A stretch of DNA of 64,000 nucleotides, taken from Tyto alba. Lineage: Eukaryota > Chordata > Aves > Strigiformes > Tytonidae. Below the pieces are notes generated by a model. It saw nothing but the letters and a program-made list of their open reading frames with translations. It was not told where the DNA came from and searched no databases. Below are positions 13,853-27,209 of this stretch, one piece after another. How positions within the stretch are numbered: the first letter of the stretch is position 1; every line of letters starts with the position of its first letter. The stretch is taken from contig NW_024881321.1 in the NCBI RefSeq assembly GCF_018691265.1, positions 13,023,387 to 13,087,386 of the forward strand. Reading direction: 5' to 3'. Position numbers and translations under genes: made by a program.

Positions 13853-14314
13853 AAAAGCAGGACCAGAAGAGAGACATGGAGATGATCAGAGGGCTGGAGC
13901 ACATCCCTTATGAGGACAGGCTGAGAGAGCTGGAGTTGCTCAGACTGGAGAAGAGAAGTCTCTGGGGAGACCTTATAGCTGCCTTCCAATACTTAAAGGG
14001 GGCCTACAGGATAGATGGGGAGGGACATTTATCAAGGAGTGTAGTGATAAGTTGAGAGATAATGGTTTTAAACTGAAAGAGAGTAGATTTATATTAGACA
14101 GAAGGAAGAAACTTTACTGTGAGGGTGCTGAAGCACTGACAGAGGTTGCCCAGAGAAGTTGTGGATGACCCTTCCTCCGTTCAAGTCCAGGCTGGATGGG
14201 GCTTTGAGTAACCTGGTCTAGTGGAAGGTGTTCCTGCCCATGGCCAGGGCGTTGGAACTAGATGGTCTTTAAGGTCCCATCCAACCCAAACCATTCTATG
14301 ATTCTATGATTCTA
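13853..14314 (+). mobile_element. CR1 LINE, 5'-truncated 3' end, plus strand
   Basis: This is the last part of CR1 ORF2 plus the 3' untranslated region. It opens with the segment encoding the C-terminal '[21 protein letters not shown]'-like stretch ('gggctggagcacatccctta', then 'ctgagagagctggagttgct'). It continues through 'gggggcctacaggatagatg', 'ttactgtgagggtgctgaag' and 'ggtctttaaggtcccatcca'. It ends in the diagnostic short tandem tail ccattctatgattctatgattct. The 5' truncation with an intact 3' tail is typical of CR1 insertion by target-primed reverse transcription. It carries no complete gene. No clear target-site duplication was found, which is usual for CR1. Confidence 0.93.
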
Positions 14315-15039
14315 AGAATCGTAAATTTTGTATGAAATTACCATCACTTAGATTAAAGAATAATCAGACAATTGCAAAGTGACTTTAGAGAAAAGGAGTC
14401 AGTTTGACCAGAAGAATAAAGAAGCATGACATTCTGTGATGGGAGAGACATGTTGGAACAGAAAAGTGGTAACAGAGCAGCAGTCCAATTCCAACATGAC
14501 ACTACCAGAAGTTATCCCACCACCATCCTGACTTCCTTCTGGGCCTAATGGAGTCTTTTCCTCATGTGACAGCATAGGCAGCTGCTTTCCAGATAGAGGG
14601 ATGGCACAGCAAGGCTCCACATGCTGGGATCTACAACTCAGAGTACCTGTGTGTCCCCAATGGAACTTTTGCATCAGCAGTAGGTTGCAGGGAGCAGTAT
14701 GGGTACAGGTCACGCACAAACCAGCACACTTGAAATCCCACTAGGAGGTGTGTATCAAGAGGGGAACCCACACTCATGGACAATATGAGGTGTGCACATA
14801 AACTTGGTTGTGCATGTGCAGTTAGAGCTTACTGGAGAGCATTTAGAAATGTGTAAGGATACACTCACATTTTGTAGGCAACCAGTACTATGCTTTATCT
14901 GTTGTACAGCTGATATTGATCCCAAATACATAGCTCACCAGTAGGCCCATTAATTACATATAATTCAGAAATCAATAAACCACTTTGATCCTGATGTGGT
15001 TTAACCCAAGTGAGCTGAGTAGTTCTTCCCTGCCACATT
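14315..15039. other. Non-coding DNA, slightly GC-richer, unclassified
   Basis: About 14400-14760 is less AT-rich than the flanks and holds a 106-codon minus-strand frame (14399-14719) without a recognisable domain. It starts right after the CR1 tail, so it is genomic flank rather than CR1. It could be an unrecognised older repeat. Confidence 0.35.
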
Positions 15040-15180
15040 TGTTGCACTTGTAATTTAGAATAATTACAGCTCCGATAAAAACCTCTAATTAATTTCCACC
15101 TATCATGTACATAACTTTTTCACAATAAGGTCACATAACACCAGGGATTTGTAAACTAGATCATCTCTTAGACTATCATA
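15040..15180. promoter_or_regulatory. Candidate conserved non-coding element / enhancer
   Basis: This is an island of complex sequence with two TAATTA homeobox-core sites (15061-15066 and 15086-15091) within about 30 bp, a CpG in the intervening tccgataaaa, and no simple-repeat character. This resembles vertebrate developmental conserved non-coding elements in style only. Conservation was not tested. Confidence 0.25.
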
Positions 15181-16870
15181 CACAGCTTGCTGAAATTTTT
15201 TTTTAGCAAATGATTCAAATGTCTGCCTAGCTAACAGAACTTCTACTGGATAGTAGTACTGAAAAAGTAATAAACCAATTCAGTTTTCACAGTACTGAAG
15301 TGTACAGATATTTTTTGTTTACATGTTTACATGTATACTTTAAGATAAATTTATTTACATTACAGTGAATAATTGTTATCCATCAAAGGTTACCAATAAC
15401 AGGAAGACACATGACAGCAACAGTCATGCTATGGAAGCCAGTTCAATGGTCTAACTATGAGGCTCCTCAGCTTCATTTTGGTATTGACTGAGTGCTTTTG
15501 AGGCAACCCAATCTTTCTTTTTTCTTTTTTTTTTTTTTTTTTCTCCATATGTTCTTTGTACTTATATTTATGCAAAAGCACTTATGAATTGCAACTCTGA
15601 TGGTGATTTTTATGATGGTTTCTCATGCAAATTAACCTCTGCTTGACATTATGGAGACATTATGACTTTAAAGATAAAAAGTGATATCAAATATAAAAAC
15701 AATAGAATATGTTACTATTCTATTTTGTCAAAATCAACAAATAGTAATTATATTGTTGTCACTTAGGAAATGTGTGTACAGAAAGGTTGCCTTTTTCTTC
15801 CATCAGTTTCAAAACCAAAATTCTCCTTCCAAACTGTCTTACTTAATATCTAATAAAAATGTAATAATGTTGCTTCTTAGACAATTTTATGCCATAATGA
15901 GTTTGTTCAAATAATAATAGATTATATAGAAAAATAAACAAAAAATACAGCAATAATAAATTAGTATGGAGCAATTTTAAATATTTAAAAACTTCAAAAT
16001 TTTTCTTTAAAAAAGTTTTGTTAATTTTTCAAAATTTTCCCTCCATATAATATTCTGTCAAAATCAGTCTGTTGACAAAAATGGTTTAGTTGAAATGTAG
16101 AGATTGTGAATTTGGCTTCTTTCGTTTCTCAAGCAAGTGGAGAAATATGATGTTATATAAAATCATTATTTCTCTTTTTCTCTTGTACAGACATTTGTCA
16201 GTGCTTAGCTGCTATGGATAACAACAGCAATGTAATTTTGGACAATGTTTGTCCTAAACCTCTGCCAGTTTATCCCTCTTTATCTGACATTGGGGCCAGG
16301 GAGTTTATTCTGAATGCAGAAGTTAGACTACACCATGATTTTGCCATCACATAATTCAGGTGAATTAATCCCTGCACCAGGGAATACATGGAGCAGTAAC
16401 TGATCCTTTCTATAACTTATGTCTTACAATGTTTTGCAGTTCTGAAGTGCATCGTTTTTACTCCTAGATTTTACCTCCTAGGACTAGTGTCTGTCTTGCA
16501 GGCAAAAGTAAATCCTGATAAGGTAGAAACTGAGTTGATATACAGCTGCAAATCTGAGGGTTGTTACATGAATGCAGCATTTTTATTTATTTTAACGAGT
16601 TTTAAAAGTATACCAAAACTTTTATAATCTTTTTTTTTATGATGTAGGTTACTAGAAAGACTAGGTAAATACTTCTGTGGAGGGTGAGTGGACTCACTGC
16701 ATTTTAATCATAGAAAGGAATATATCTAAGAACAGAGAAGCTGCTGTGTTACTTCCATCTGTTTTCTTCTACTACCTATTTTCAAACCTGAATTTGACTT
16801 TCTAACACTAATTGGAGTATTGACTGACCATATAAATGCTTTCCCTCATTGTTCTACTCTCACAAATTAA
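15181..16870. other. Non-coding AT-rich DNA with a T18 run
   Basis: A T18 tract lies at 15525-15542. The 77-codon plus-strand frame at 15681-15914 has no recognisable domain. Nothing else could be supported. Confidence 0.5.
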
Positions 16871-17175
16871 CTAGTGAGTGCCTCCAGTTATCTAAATAAA
16901 ATGCTGATTGATCGTGTGGAAATAATTAATCAAGCCAGAGCTGATATGATCTCCAGCCATGTCAGAACTTTCTTTTCTCATTATGCTTACCTAGTGCAGA
17001 ATTTAAATTTACATCCTGTGGCAAAAGTTAATGTTTTTTTGAGATGTTTCTACAAGTCAAATTACATGGAGGAAGTCAGATTTCATTGTAATAAGACTTT
17101 AAATGAGTTCAATTACATTTCAGTTCAAGCAGTCTTGTTTCAAATATTGTTCTGCCTGTCTGGCAGCATTTAACA
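16871..17175. promoter_or_regulatory. Candidate conserved non-coding element with an open frame
   Basis: The stretch contains TGATTGAT (16905-16912, like a PBX/HOX site) next to TAATTAAT (16923-16930), followed by about 200 bp of complex, repeat-free sequence. A 99-codon plus-strand frame (16874-17173) spans it, but the translation shows no known domain and its amino-acid use is not protein-like. A regulatory element is therefore the better guess. This is inference; no alignment was possible. Confidence 0.3.
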
Positions 17176-18084
17176 GAAGCCAACATCGAGTTTAGAGCAC
17201 TGGGGAATAATATGCCAACTTTCCTGTCTTGAATCAGTGGAAGCAGGCGTCCTTAGTGGACAGGCACTTAAATGCATGTAATGCATAAACTGAAATGCTG
17301 TTACAACTGTATTTCTCCTTAATGACAAGTAGACATAGTAAGCAATACAATGCCTTTTACTGCAGCAACTCATTTATCATGAACAAGCTTACTGTTCTTC
17401 ACCCTCCAAAAGTACACACACACACATCCTTAAAAACAGTTCTTTTTAACTGAAAAAGCAGGAGTAGCATACACTATTACTTTGTTCAGCAAAGTGCATT
17501 ACATTCTCGGTGATCATACAAAGTCCCCAGACTTCTGCACAGTATCTTAGCTAGGAAAAGCACAGCAGAAACAATCTTCTGAATCATCAAATTCGGACTA
17601 CTGCAATGACAAACAGTTGCTACTTGCTAGTCTTTCTTGACACACAGTCTTGGTCCTAGCTGGTACTTCAGCACAGATGTTCTTACAGAGAACTGGAATT
17701 ACCCAGCTTCTCCTTCCAACAGACTAGAAATGAGACAAGAAGATAAAGCTTTCAACAAAGCTGTCATAATCTTATGACAACACAAGGAGGCTGAGAGCTA
17801 ACCCCGCTATTCCCTCAGTGTAGAAGTGTGTCTGCTTTCTCCAGTAGTTACACAAGAAGTCTAGAGGCACGAGACCTGACCTAAACTAACATTAGATGTT
17901 GACCCAAACAGTTGTGAATTTCTGCTACATTCAGAAACACGGCACCACCAATGAAAACGACACAAAAGGTAACATTTGATTCATAATTAAGAGTAGTTCC
18001 TAAGCATGCATACTTCAGCAACATTCTTTCACATAAGTTTGGTGGTGAATCCAGACACTAAAGCGTTTCTAACTTGGAGGTGGC
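17176..18084. other. Non-coding DNA, no feature seen
   Basis: No gene or repeat family was recognised. A short (AC)6 run is at about 17413-17424. Confidence 0.5.
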
Positions 18085-18200
18085 AGAAACAAAGGCTCTG
18101 TTTTAATTGCATATGAATCAGCTTTAAGCTGATTTGTACATTGTTAAAAGAGCACAATTCACAGCTTCCCACCAGCATAAAACAGAAAATTTATGCTTTT
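18085..18200. promoter_or_regulatory. Candidate regulatory island with a perfect inverted repeat
   Basis: A 19-bp sequence at 18116-18134 is a perfect inverted repeat, with 9-bp arms aatcagctt and aagctgatt around a single T. It is preceded by a POU-like attgcatatg block. Clustered palindromes of this kind can be dimeric transcription-factor sites. Function is inferred only. Confidence 0.25.
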
Positions 18201-19953
18201 ACCCTTTCAATGCAGAAAGCATGTATTTGTAGTAAGGAGGAAAGAGCTGGATTATGCACATTCAGATATATTCCTATGTGAATATACCTGTAAAGTGTTT
18301 GACATTAAAACATAATTACAACAAGGAACTGTCACACAGAGTATTTGAAAGCATTGCACTTAGTTTGCCATTTAAGATCTTCACCAAAAGGAACAGAACA
18401 CAAATCTGCAACATTGCCCAACTGGGAAAATAAATGGTCATCTTGTTTCACTCATAAATGAGCACTGTTGGCAGTGAACAATTATGGAGAAATATATTAC
18501 CTTATTTCCAGTGGTAGACCATTATCAGATGCTACCAGATGCTCATCTCCATTGTCAATGTAATATTTGAAAACTCTAATGATGCTAGCTAGTTTTCTAC
18601 ATAACAAAAAAATAGGGTTTCTTCACCTCAAAGCTGCTTATCCCAGGATACACTCCAATTTTCCAAGCAGGTTTGTTTCCATTCTGAATGCACAGCTTCT
18701 TCAGAATAGAACATAATTTACTGGAAGGTTTATTAACTGTTGCAGAAGATTTTCCTGGTAACTCTCCATAACTTAATTCCCAAGAGGGATATAAATATCT
18801 GAAGTGCAAACTCACTGGTTATGCTAGCAGTATTAAGTTAGTCATGAACGCATTATTTTATGTTTTAATCATGGTACAGAATTTTATTCATGTAAGTATG
18901 TTCAAGGATAATGAATAAACAAAAAAAAAAAACCTTAAAAGAGTATAAAAAATATTTATGTATTTATTAAAAACAAAATCATTCTGAACACAGCATAGCT
19001 ACTTTTATATACATACATATATATATAATATAGGCATACTTTCAATGCTACAGTCTTCAATTATGTCTTAGATTCTAAACCAGCTAATCAGTTTTGGCCT
19101 CTCCTTGCAGTTTGTATGGCATTTTAAACCAGGATTGAGTAAAGTAAAAATGACTAGCACATTTGAAAGCCATGCAGTGCATAGCTGTGCTTATCTAAGT
19201 GGATCAAGCCATGAGTCAGAATGTTCAATGACCATTTGGTATCATAAATAATTAAAGGAATGCCATGAAATAATTTATTACAAATGGATTTTTAAAAGGG
19301 AATCACTAAGTGCATATGAGTTCCTTGCTAGGAGCTTTCAATGTTTCAATCACTGAATTCAAATACCATTACTGAGATCCTGCTGGGAGAGAAGCATAGG
19401 TGCTTTCTGGATGGCCTGTTTGTTCACTTCCATTTCTATACTTACTGTGCAAATATTCTTTGTTCTGTAGAAAATATGTGACTGCTCAAAAGGTGGCTAG
19501 AAACAATGACCTAAAAAGGTCTGCTAAAACCAGATTTCAAATTGAAGCTGCACTCCACATCAGACTACAGAACATTTTATCCACATTATAATAAAGTTTC
19601 ATTCACAGTTAATTTACAGATCAAGCCTAAATCCAAGCTTACCAATAGAGACTCTGATATACATGCTTCAAATTGTATCTTTACTTGCTGCACTTAAATG
19701 GACCATGTCCTTTTTAAATTCACTGACCCCTCTCCTGCCCAGGCACAAGATATTCCAGCATCTCACTGCTCTTAGCAGCATCACAGTCAGAGGCAGAGTG
19801 ACTCCTACTTTAAATAACACCCTTTATAACAGCTATGATCTTCACCACATTTTAATTAACTTCCATTCTTGTCAAGGCGTTCTTACTCATAATCACCCTG
19901 GGCTAAACATAGCACTTAGTTTTTTAGGAATGAAGAGCATATATCTATAAAAT

Positions 19954-19956
<3 letters not shown>
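18201..19956. other. Non-coding AT-rich DNA, no feature seen
   Basis: A short A11 run (about 18921-18931) and a (TA)n-rich block near 19008-19031 occur. No gene or repeat family was recognised. Confidence 0.5.

Positions 19957-20001
<45 letters not shown>
19957..20001. repeat. (AT)n microsatellite
   Basis: About 22 uninterrupted AT units. The length and purity suggest a polymorphic locus. Confidence 0.95.
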
Positions 20002-20003
<2 letters not shown>

Positions 20004-23000
20004 CTTCAAGAACTTTTAAGATCTAAATGCACTAAAGGAAGGAGATAAGATCAGTTCAGAACTTCATTATCTTCTACAAGAGCCTACAATTTTCAATACA
20101 TGTATGATTTCTTTAAACTACCGCTATGGTTTATTCTAATAATTTTCCTGGATCCAACAAAGCTGTCATGTCTCTTTTGTTATGTGAACAAAGTAAATGG
20201 TTCGAGCACATCAGTGTCAACAAGGATTGTCAGTTACAGTCACATGTTTCATTGCTTCTATAAGAAAAAAGCTTATTTCACAACACCTGGCACAGACATT
20301 AATATTCAGGCTGAGTGTTTCAAGTTAGTGTTGCATGGCAAGAAGTTTATGTGTATTCTTTGATGCCAGAATTTATAAGTGTTCTGTATTTGAATGACCA
20401 TGCTCATGACTTCATGAGTGGCCTACAGCAACCTATAAACAACAGAATTAAGTTGCAGAATAATTCATCATATGTGGTATAGAAATGCATTTTAAGAGTC
20501 CAGACTTGCCAACAAGATACCAGCATGCATACAAATATTCTTGCTTCAAGTCCCATGGTATTTGCATAATCGTTTGTGAGAGCACACAGATACTCTGGAC
20601 ATTCCGAAAACATATTTGTTATATTAGCTAGGAACTAGGGACCCTCTTAAGCTTTCTAGATACAAGTCATATTTATATTCAACAGATCCTCTTTTAATAT
20701 TTTCCTTTCTTTCATAGCATCCATATCTCTTCATCCTCTTCCTTACTATATTGGATTATTCTGATTTAGGGCATCCAAGGAAGCAAAGAACACTGGTTAT
20801 GCATGTGAGGACATACAATCGCTAAAGTATATTCTGGTGCCTCTATTTCCATTAGGTTCATGGAATTTCCATTTCTTTGCCAGGAGCTCACTGACCAGGA
20901 TTATGTATGAGTGCTGAAACAAATTCTGTAAGGATAGCCTGTGGTATCCACTTGCACAGACATTCTACTAAAATAAAAATATGGAGAGTTTATATAAAAA
21001 AGTTGCTTAGAGATGCCCTAAAGATAATGCCAATATTACATATGGACAAATAGGAATAGGAATGACAGGAAAATGGATAATCTTATCAGTAGATACAGAC
21101 AAACAGAATAGAAAATACTACTAATATAAATAAAATAATTTTTTAGATTTGAAATATTATAAAATTCTACACTTGTTCTCAAAAGCAGGTAAGGAAGTAG
21201 GTAAAACAACAGCACAGAAAACAAGCAATGCACTATCATAATATATGTATAATATGGGTTTAGTAGGAGGGAATTAAAACAGTAAATGATAACTTTAAAT
21301 AAATAAGAATCATTTGTTTTACCATGGTGAAACCATGTGTGGGAAATAAATTAGAGCTAAATTAGGTGATTAGATAATGTGGTGATGAAGACTAAGCAAG
21401 TATCCAGAATGAAAAACCAATAGTAATATATTGCTTATTGAATATTTTAAAAAATATTTATTATTAAACAACTATACATAAATATTATTTAAGTATTTAA
21501 ATAATTAAAACTATATGTCTGCATAGAACAGACTTTTTCCACTTGCCTGATCTTTTAAACATGTGAATTGAGTTGTTTCATATGTTTATTGTTTTAGTGA
21601 AAGTAGTAAGAATTCATTAATTCGTAATAATGTTGATGAAAAAAGTTAATTAAAATGTTAATGAGACCAACACTAACAAAAAATGATAAGTTCTTTCAGC
21701 ACTGAATCTAGACACTAGACAAAGCCCATTCAGTTTAGAGGATGAAATAGAAACATTTATAGTGACAAAATAATAGCACATTTGTAATTTATTGCAGAGG
21801 TGAAAATGACAGATCTATTAATGCATTGAGTACATGATAAGGATGCAAAGAACTGTTTGTAAATAAGCTTTAAATAACCCTTTTGCAAACTAACATGAAA
21901 CATTATATTGTGTTAATGCTATTTCCTTTAAAGGATGCCATACTGTATTCTATTTTTTTTTGTTTTGTTTAAAAAAAATAAAAAGGCAAAAACCACCCCA
22001 AACAAAAACTAGATGGTTTTATGAAAAATTCAATCCTCGAAAAAAATTTTTTTTTAAGAAATAATGTCAAGGCAAAATGATAATATATTTCAAAAATAAG
22101 GTTAGAACTCAAATGGGTCTTGAAAGATTATAAAAATAGACTGGCTGAAATAAACTGGGAAAATCATAATTGAACTAAACCACCAAAGCCATGCTAAAAT
22201 TACAGCACTGAAGCAGGAGAAGATACCTGTCAAGAAGCATCATGGAATCCAAAAAACTAAAGACTGGAGAAACATAAAGAACATTTTTATTCCAATCTTG
22301 AGCTATATGAAAGACTTTCCTGCTTAAACAGTGATTTGATCCATCCATGCAAATCACATTCTAAATACAGACAAATGTCTACGAGGATTTAAAGACATTT
22401 GACACCAGATGAGACCTTGATTCTTCCATTAATATAAAAAAAAAGTTACAATAAAAAATTAGAAAAAAACCCCAACCTGCTGCTGAAACAAATGTGATAT
22501 TCTTTTTTTTTCTGGATGCCATGTATGTTTCCTCCCAAAACACAGCACTGAATTTATTTTTTGCTCCACAGGTACCAAATCTTGCCTTCAAAAGGTACCT
22601 CAGCCACACAGAGGGATCAAATTCGGGTTGCTTATAAAAGCTTAAGCCTAGTATTTTTTAATATTTAGTGAAACATCTTTTATTTTTCACACTTTGTAGG
22701 TTTATTTATTTTAATAATTACACATGTGAAAAGTCATACATGTATTGTCTTTTGGAGTTTTGTGATGTGATAATCTATTTCTGTAAATGTATACTTATTA
22801 TTAACATTTCTTAAATGACATCCAGCATATCCACTCTAAAGTACAAAGTACTGCGCACATTTCATTTCTATGAAACACACAGATTCTTCATTCTGTTTCT
22901 ATATGGGTATAAATATTTTTTAATTGACTAGTCACTTGCCAACTGGTCAACTAAGTTCTTATTAACCAGTTGTTCTACCCATCTTGTACAAAAAAACCTT

Positions 23001-23409
23001 TACTGGATCCTAAAATTTTACAGATCCTTGTTACTCTGACACTATCCACTCAATACATGCTCAGAGACAGAACAACTGGTAACAAAATAGAAAAGACAAA
23101 TCTGTAAATGAAAGAAGAAAATGTTTTTTGTGTATTCTCTAATGACTCAATGTTCTGCCAGATGGGAAACAGGTGCATGTATTTAAAAGTGAAAGCTATT
23201 GGGGCAAGAGTAAGTGTTCTTTACAATAATAATTTGCCACGGATTAGTCTCAAGCACAAAGTACTTTACATTTTATTTTCAATAACTTCAACAATAATTA
23301 AATGGTTAAGAGCCTCACAGAAACGCAGAGAGTCATATTAGAAAGTGAACATGCAATTTTGTTTCTGTTTTCTAACATGAAATACAACCCACTACTGAAA
23401 AAAAGGTGG
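20002..23409. other. Non-coding AT-rich DNA, no feature seen
   Basis: Open frames are at most about 87 codons (20100-20363), with no recognisable domain. The 21420-21510 stretch is very AT-rich. No repeat family was recognised. Confidence 0.5.
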
Positions 23410-23770
23410 CCCGTGATACAACTTTATTTGAAAATCCTCTCTGCTTCCACTTGGCGTAGCTTTATGTCCTCTGACTGTTCAGGTGGATTCACATTCCCCT
23501 GTGACCCGAGGCAGAGCTGCCGGATGATCTAGTCTGTCCATCCCACTGCCGCTGGTGACAGCTGCACCAACTGGCTAAATAAAAGCCTGATTTAGACAAA
23601 TCATCACTTCCCTCTTGCATGTACAGTCATTGTCTGGGATCTGAATATATGCTTAAAAGCAAATCATCTCCTGACACACTGTGATCTCAATGGGCAACCT
23701 CTACCGCCCTTCAATGCCAGTCTGCATGTTACTGAATGGCACACATTTTCTATCCCAAGACAAGAGACAT
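23410..23770. promoter_or_regulatory. CpG-retaining unique island, candidate enhancer
   Basis: Within a CpG-poor region this stretch keeps several CpGs (near 23411, 23454, 23507, 23521, 23551 and 23705). It also has E-box-like CAGCTG and a gcctgatttagacaaatc block, and no repeat character. This suggests constraint or a hypomethylated regulatory site. It is an inference from sequence texture only. Confidence 0.3.
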
Positions 23771-25490
<1,720 letters not shown>

Positions 25491-25679
25491 TGTCGTGTTT
25501 TGAGCCTGGTCAGCAGCCAACCACCACACAGCCATTCTCTCTCCCTTCTCTTCCGGCAATAAGAAGGGACAGAGAGCCAGGCTTGGGGTTTGAGATAGGA
25601 CTGGGATGGGGAAAAAATCCCCCTTTATGGGCACGAGCAAAAGGCAGACTCGTTAGGGGAGGAAAAAAAAGAACATACA

Positions 25680-25685
25680 TTTATT
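25680..25685 (-). terminator. LTR polyadenylation signal AATAAA
   Basis: AATAAA on the minus strand (tttatt on the plus strand) lies in the 3' part of the LTR, consistent with the R/U5 region. Confidence 0.5.
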
Positions 25686-25914
25686 ACAGACACTAACAAC
25701 ACGTAACAGAGTAAGACAGTGAGAAGCATTGCCACATCTTGAGAACACCTTCCCCCCACCCCTCCCTTCTTCCTGGGCTTAGTTCTGTTCCCACTATCTC
25801 TACCTCCCCCCCCCAGTGGCGCAGGGAATGGGAATTGGGGGTGCAGTCAGTGCTGCCACTTCCTTTATCTTCAGTGGGGGAGCTTCTGGATCTTCTTCCC
25901 CCTGTTCCATCGTG

Positions 25915-26085
25915 GTCCCCCTCTCACAGGAGACAGTCGTCCACAAACTTTCTCCAACAAGAGTTCCTCCCACAGGCCGCAGCGTTCCCCACACTGCTCC
26001 ATCATAGGTCACTAACTTTCTCTGACTGTATTCCCTCCCACATCTGCAGCCCTTCCCAAGCTGCTCCGGCGTGGGACACCCCCGC
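25915..26085 (-). repeat. Degenerate tandem units inside the LTR
   Basis: Units of roughly 45-70 bp recur. Each has a 'ccaca…ctgcag' type block followed by a 'ctgctcc…gtgggacac' type block; compare 25966-26010 with 26034-26082. They make up an internal minisatellite-like part of the LTR, and only about three degraded copies remain here. Confidence 0.6.
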
Positions 26086-26393
26086 ATGCTGCAATCCTCC
26101 CAGCGCTGAATTACAGCAGCGGGGCTACCTTTTCCCATGAGACCCCAGCCTTCTTTGGGCACAGCACCTTGATCAACAAGGCAGAAGCCACAGGCCACAA
26201 ATCAATGTCTGCTCCAGCGTAGATCTTCGTGGGTGGCAGCGGGGGCTGCCCTGCTGTCTCACCACAAGATACAGGGGATTCTCTGCTCTGGCACACCTCC
26301 CCCCTCCTTTCTTCCTCCGTTCCTCCACTAACCTTGGTGTTCACGCATCTGCAGCAACTCCTCCTCACAAGTCTGCAAGCCACCACATTCCTT

Positions 26394-26428
26394 CTTAAAT
26401 ACGCTATCGCAGAGGCGCAGCTGATTGG
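26394..26428 (-). promoter_or_regulatory. LTR promoter: CCAAT box and TATA-like box
   Basis: On the minus strand CCAAT (26424-26428) precedes TATTTAAG (26394-26401) by about 22 bp. The arrangement is that of a retroviral U3 promoter. Whether it is still active is unknown. Confidence 0.5.
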
Positions 26429-26557
26429 CTCAGTTTCCAAACAGAAGTGAAGCTGACTTGGAGCTGGGGGATCTTCAAGAAGCTTCTCACAGGGGGACGC
26501 CCCTATAGCCTCCTCCCCTGCCACCAAAAAACTCCACCACTCACTCAACCCAGGACA

Positions 26558-26612
26558 TATAAGAATTTCCAATATTGTTGATTGACCTGGATTTTTGATT
26601 AATTAAATCTTC
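26558..26612. other. 55-bp spacer between two solo LTRs
   Basis: It holds the right copy of the first duplication (26558-26562, tataa) and the left copy of the second (26608-26612, tcttc). The remaining AT-rich bases are original host DNA. Confidence 0.85.
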
Positions 26613-26898
26613 TGTGCTGGTTTTGTCTGAGCTAGAGTAAATTTTCTTCATAATAGTACTATGGAGCTGTGTTTTGAATCTGTACTGAAAACAGTCTTGA
26701 TGACACAGGGATGTTTTCCTTACTGCTGAGCCGTGCTTACACAGACCCAAGGCCTTTTCTGCTCCTCACACTACCCCACCAGTACTCACTGGGGCTGGGG
26801 GTGCACAAGGAGTTGCGAGGGTGGGGTAAGGAAAGATGGGACATCTCACCCTAACTGACCAAAGGGATATCCCATACTGTATGACCTCATGCTCAGCA

Positions 26899-26905
26899 TA
26901 TAAAG
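26899..26905 (+). promoter_or_regulatory. LTR TATA box
   Basis: A canonical TATAAAG about 286 bp into the LTR, in the position expected for a U3 promoter. The matching ATTAAA signal is about 185 bp downstream. Confidence 0.6.
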
Positions 26906-27085
26906 CTGGAGGAAGAAGAAGGAAGGGGAGGATGTTTGGAGTGATGCCCTTTGACTTCCCAAGTCACCGTTATGGGTGATGGAGCCCTGCTGTCCTGGAC
27001 ATGGCTGAACACCTCCCTATCGGTTGGAAGTGGTGAATGAATTCCTTGTTTTGCTTTGCTTGTGTGCGCAGCTTTTGCTTTAGCT

Positions 27086-27091
27086 ATTAAA
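27086..27091 (+). terminator. LTR polyadenylation signal ATTAAA
   Basis: An ATTAAA variant signal near the R/U5 boundary of the plus-strand LTR. Confidence 0.55.
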
Positions 27092-27209
27092 CTGTCTTTA
27101 TCTCAACCCACAAGATTTCTCACTTTTACTTTTCTCCCCCGTCTCACCATGGGGGAATGAGTGAGTAACTGCATGGGGCTGAGCTGCCATCTGGGGTTAA
27201 ACCACAACA

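Larger units (their letters stand above)
25491..26557 (-). mobile_element. Solo LTR of an endogenous retrovirus, minus strand
   Basis: The 1,067-bp element begins TG (tgtcgtgttttgagcctggt) and ends CA (caggaca), with perfect 5-bp direct repeats tataa on both sides. It is much more GC- and CpG-rich than the surrounding DNA. On the minus strand it has a CCAAT box (26424-26428), a TATA-like TATTTAAG (26394-26401) and an AATAAA signal (25680-25685), which sets the orientation. Between promoter and poly-A signal lie degenerate tandem units. No gag, pol or env sequence adjoins it, so it is a solo LTR left by recombination. From memory it matches a bird ERV LTR family with internal 'gctccagcgtgggtcc' units. 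The 5-bp duplication suggests class III (ERVL-like). The 132- to 153-codon frames inside it are not genes. Confidence 0.9.
26613..27209 (+). mobile_element. Solo LTR of a second endogenous retrovirus family, plus strand
   Basis: The 597-bp element begins tgtgctggtttt and ends accacaaca, so it has TG…CA ends. It is flanked by perfect 5-bp direct repeats tcttc (26608-26612 and 27210-27214). TATAAAG lies at 26899-26905 and ATTAAA at 27086-27091, giving plus orientation. The blocks 'agggatatcccatactgtat', 'gctcagcatataaagctgga' and 'ggggttaaaccacaaca' match, from memory, an LTR family abundant in birds. No internal retroviral genes adjoin it. It is the best preserved of the three related LTRs in the window (with 44195-44783 and 63428-64000). 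Confidence 0.92.

Noticed and set aside
19957..20001. AT-rich tract as a replication origin or matrix attachment site
   Set aside because: A pure dinucleotide run is sufficiently explained as a microsatellite; nothing else supports an origin.
25739..26572. Frames of 132-153 codons on both strands in GC-rich DNA, resembling a small gene
   Set aside because: They lie inside a solo LTR with defined ends and target-site duplications, and the GC-rich composition explains the lack of stops.
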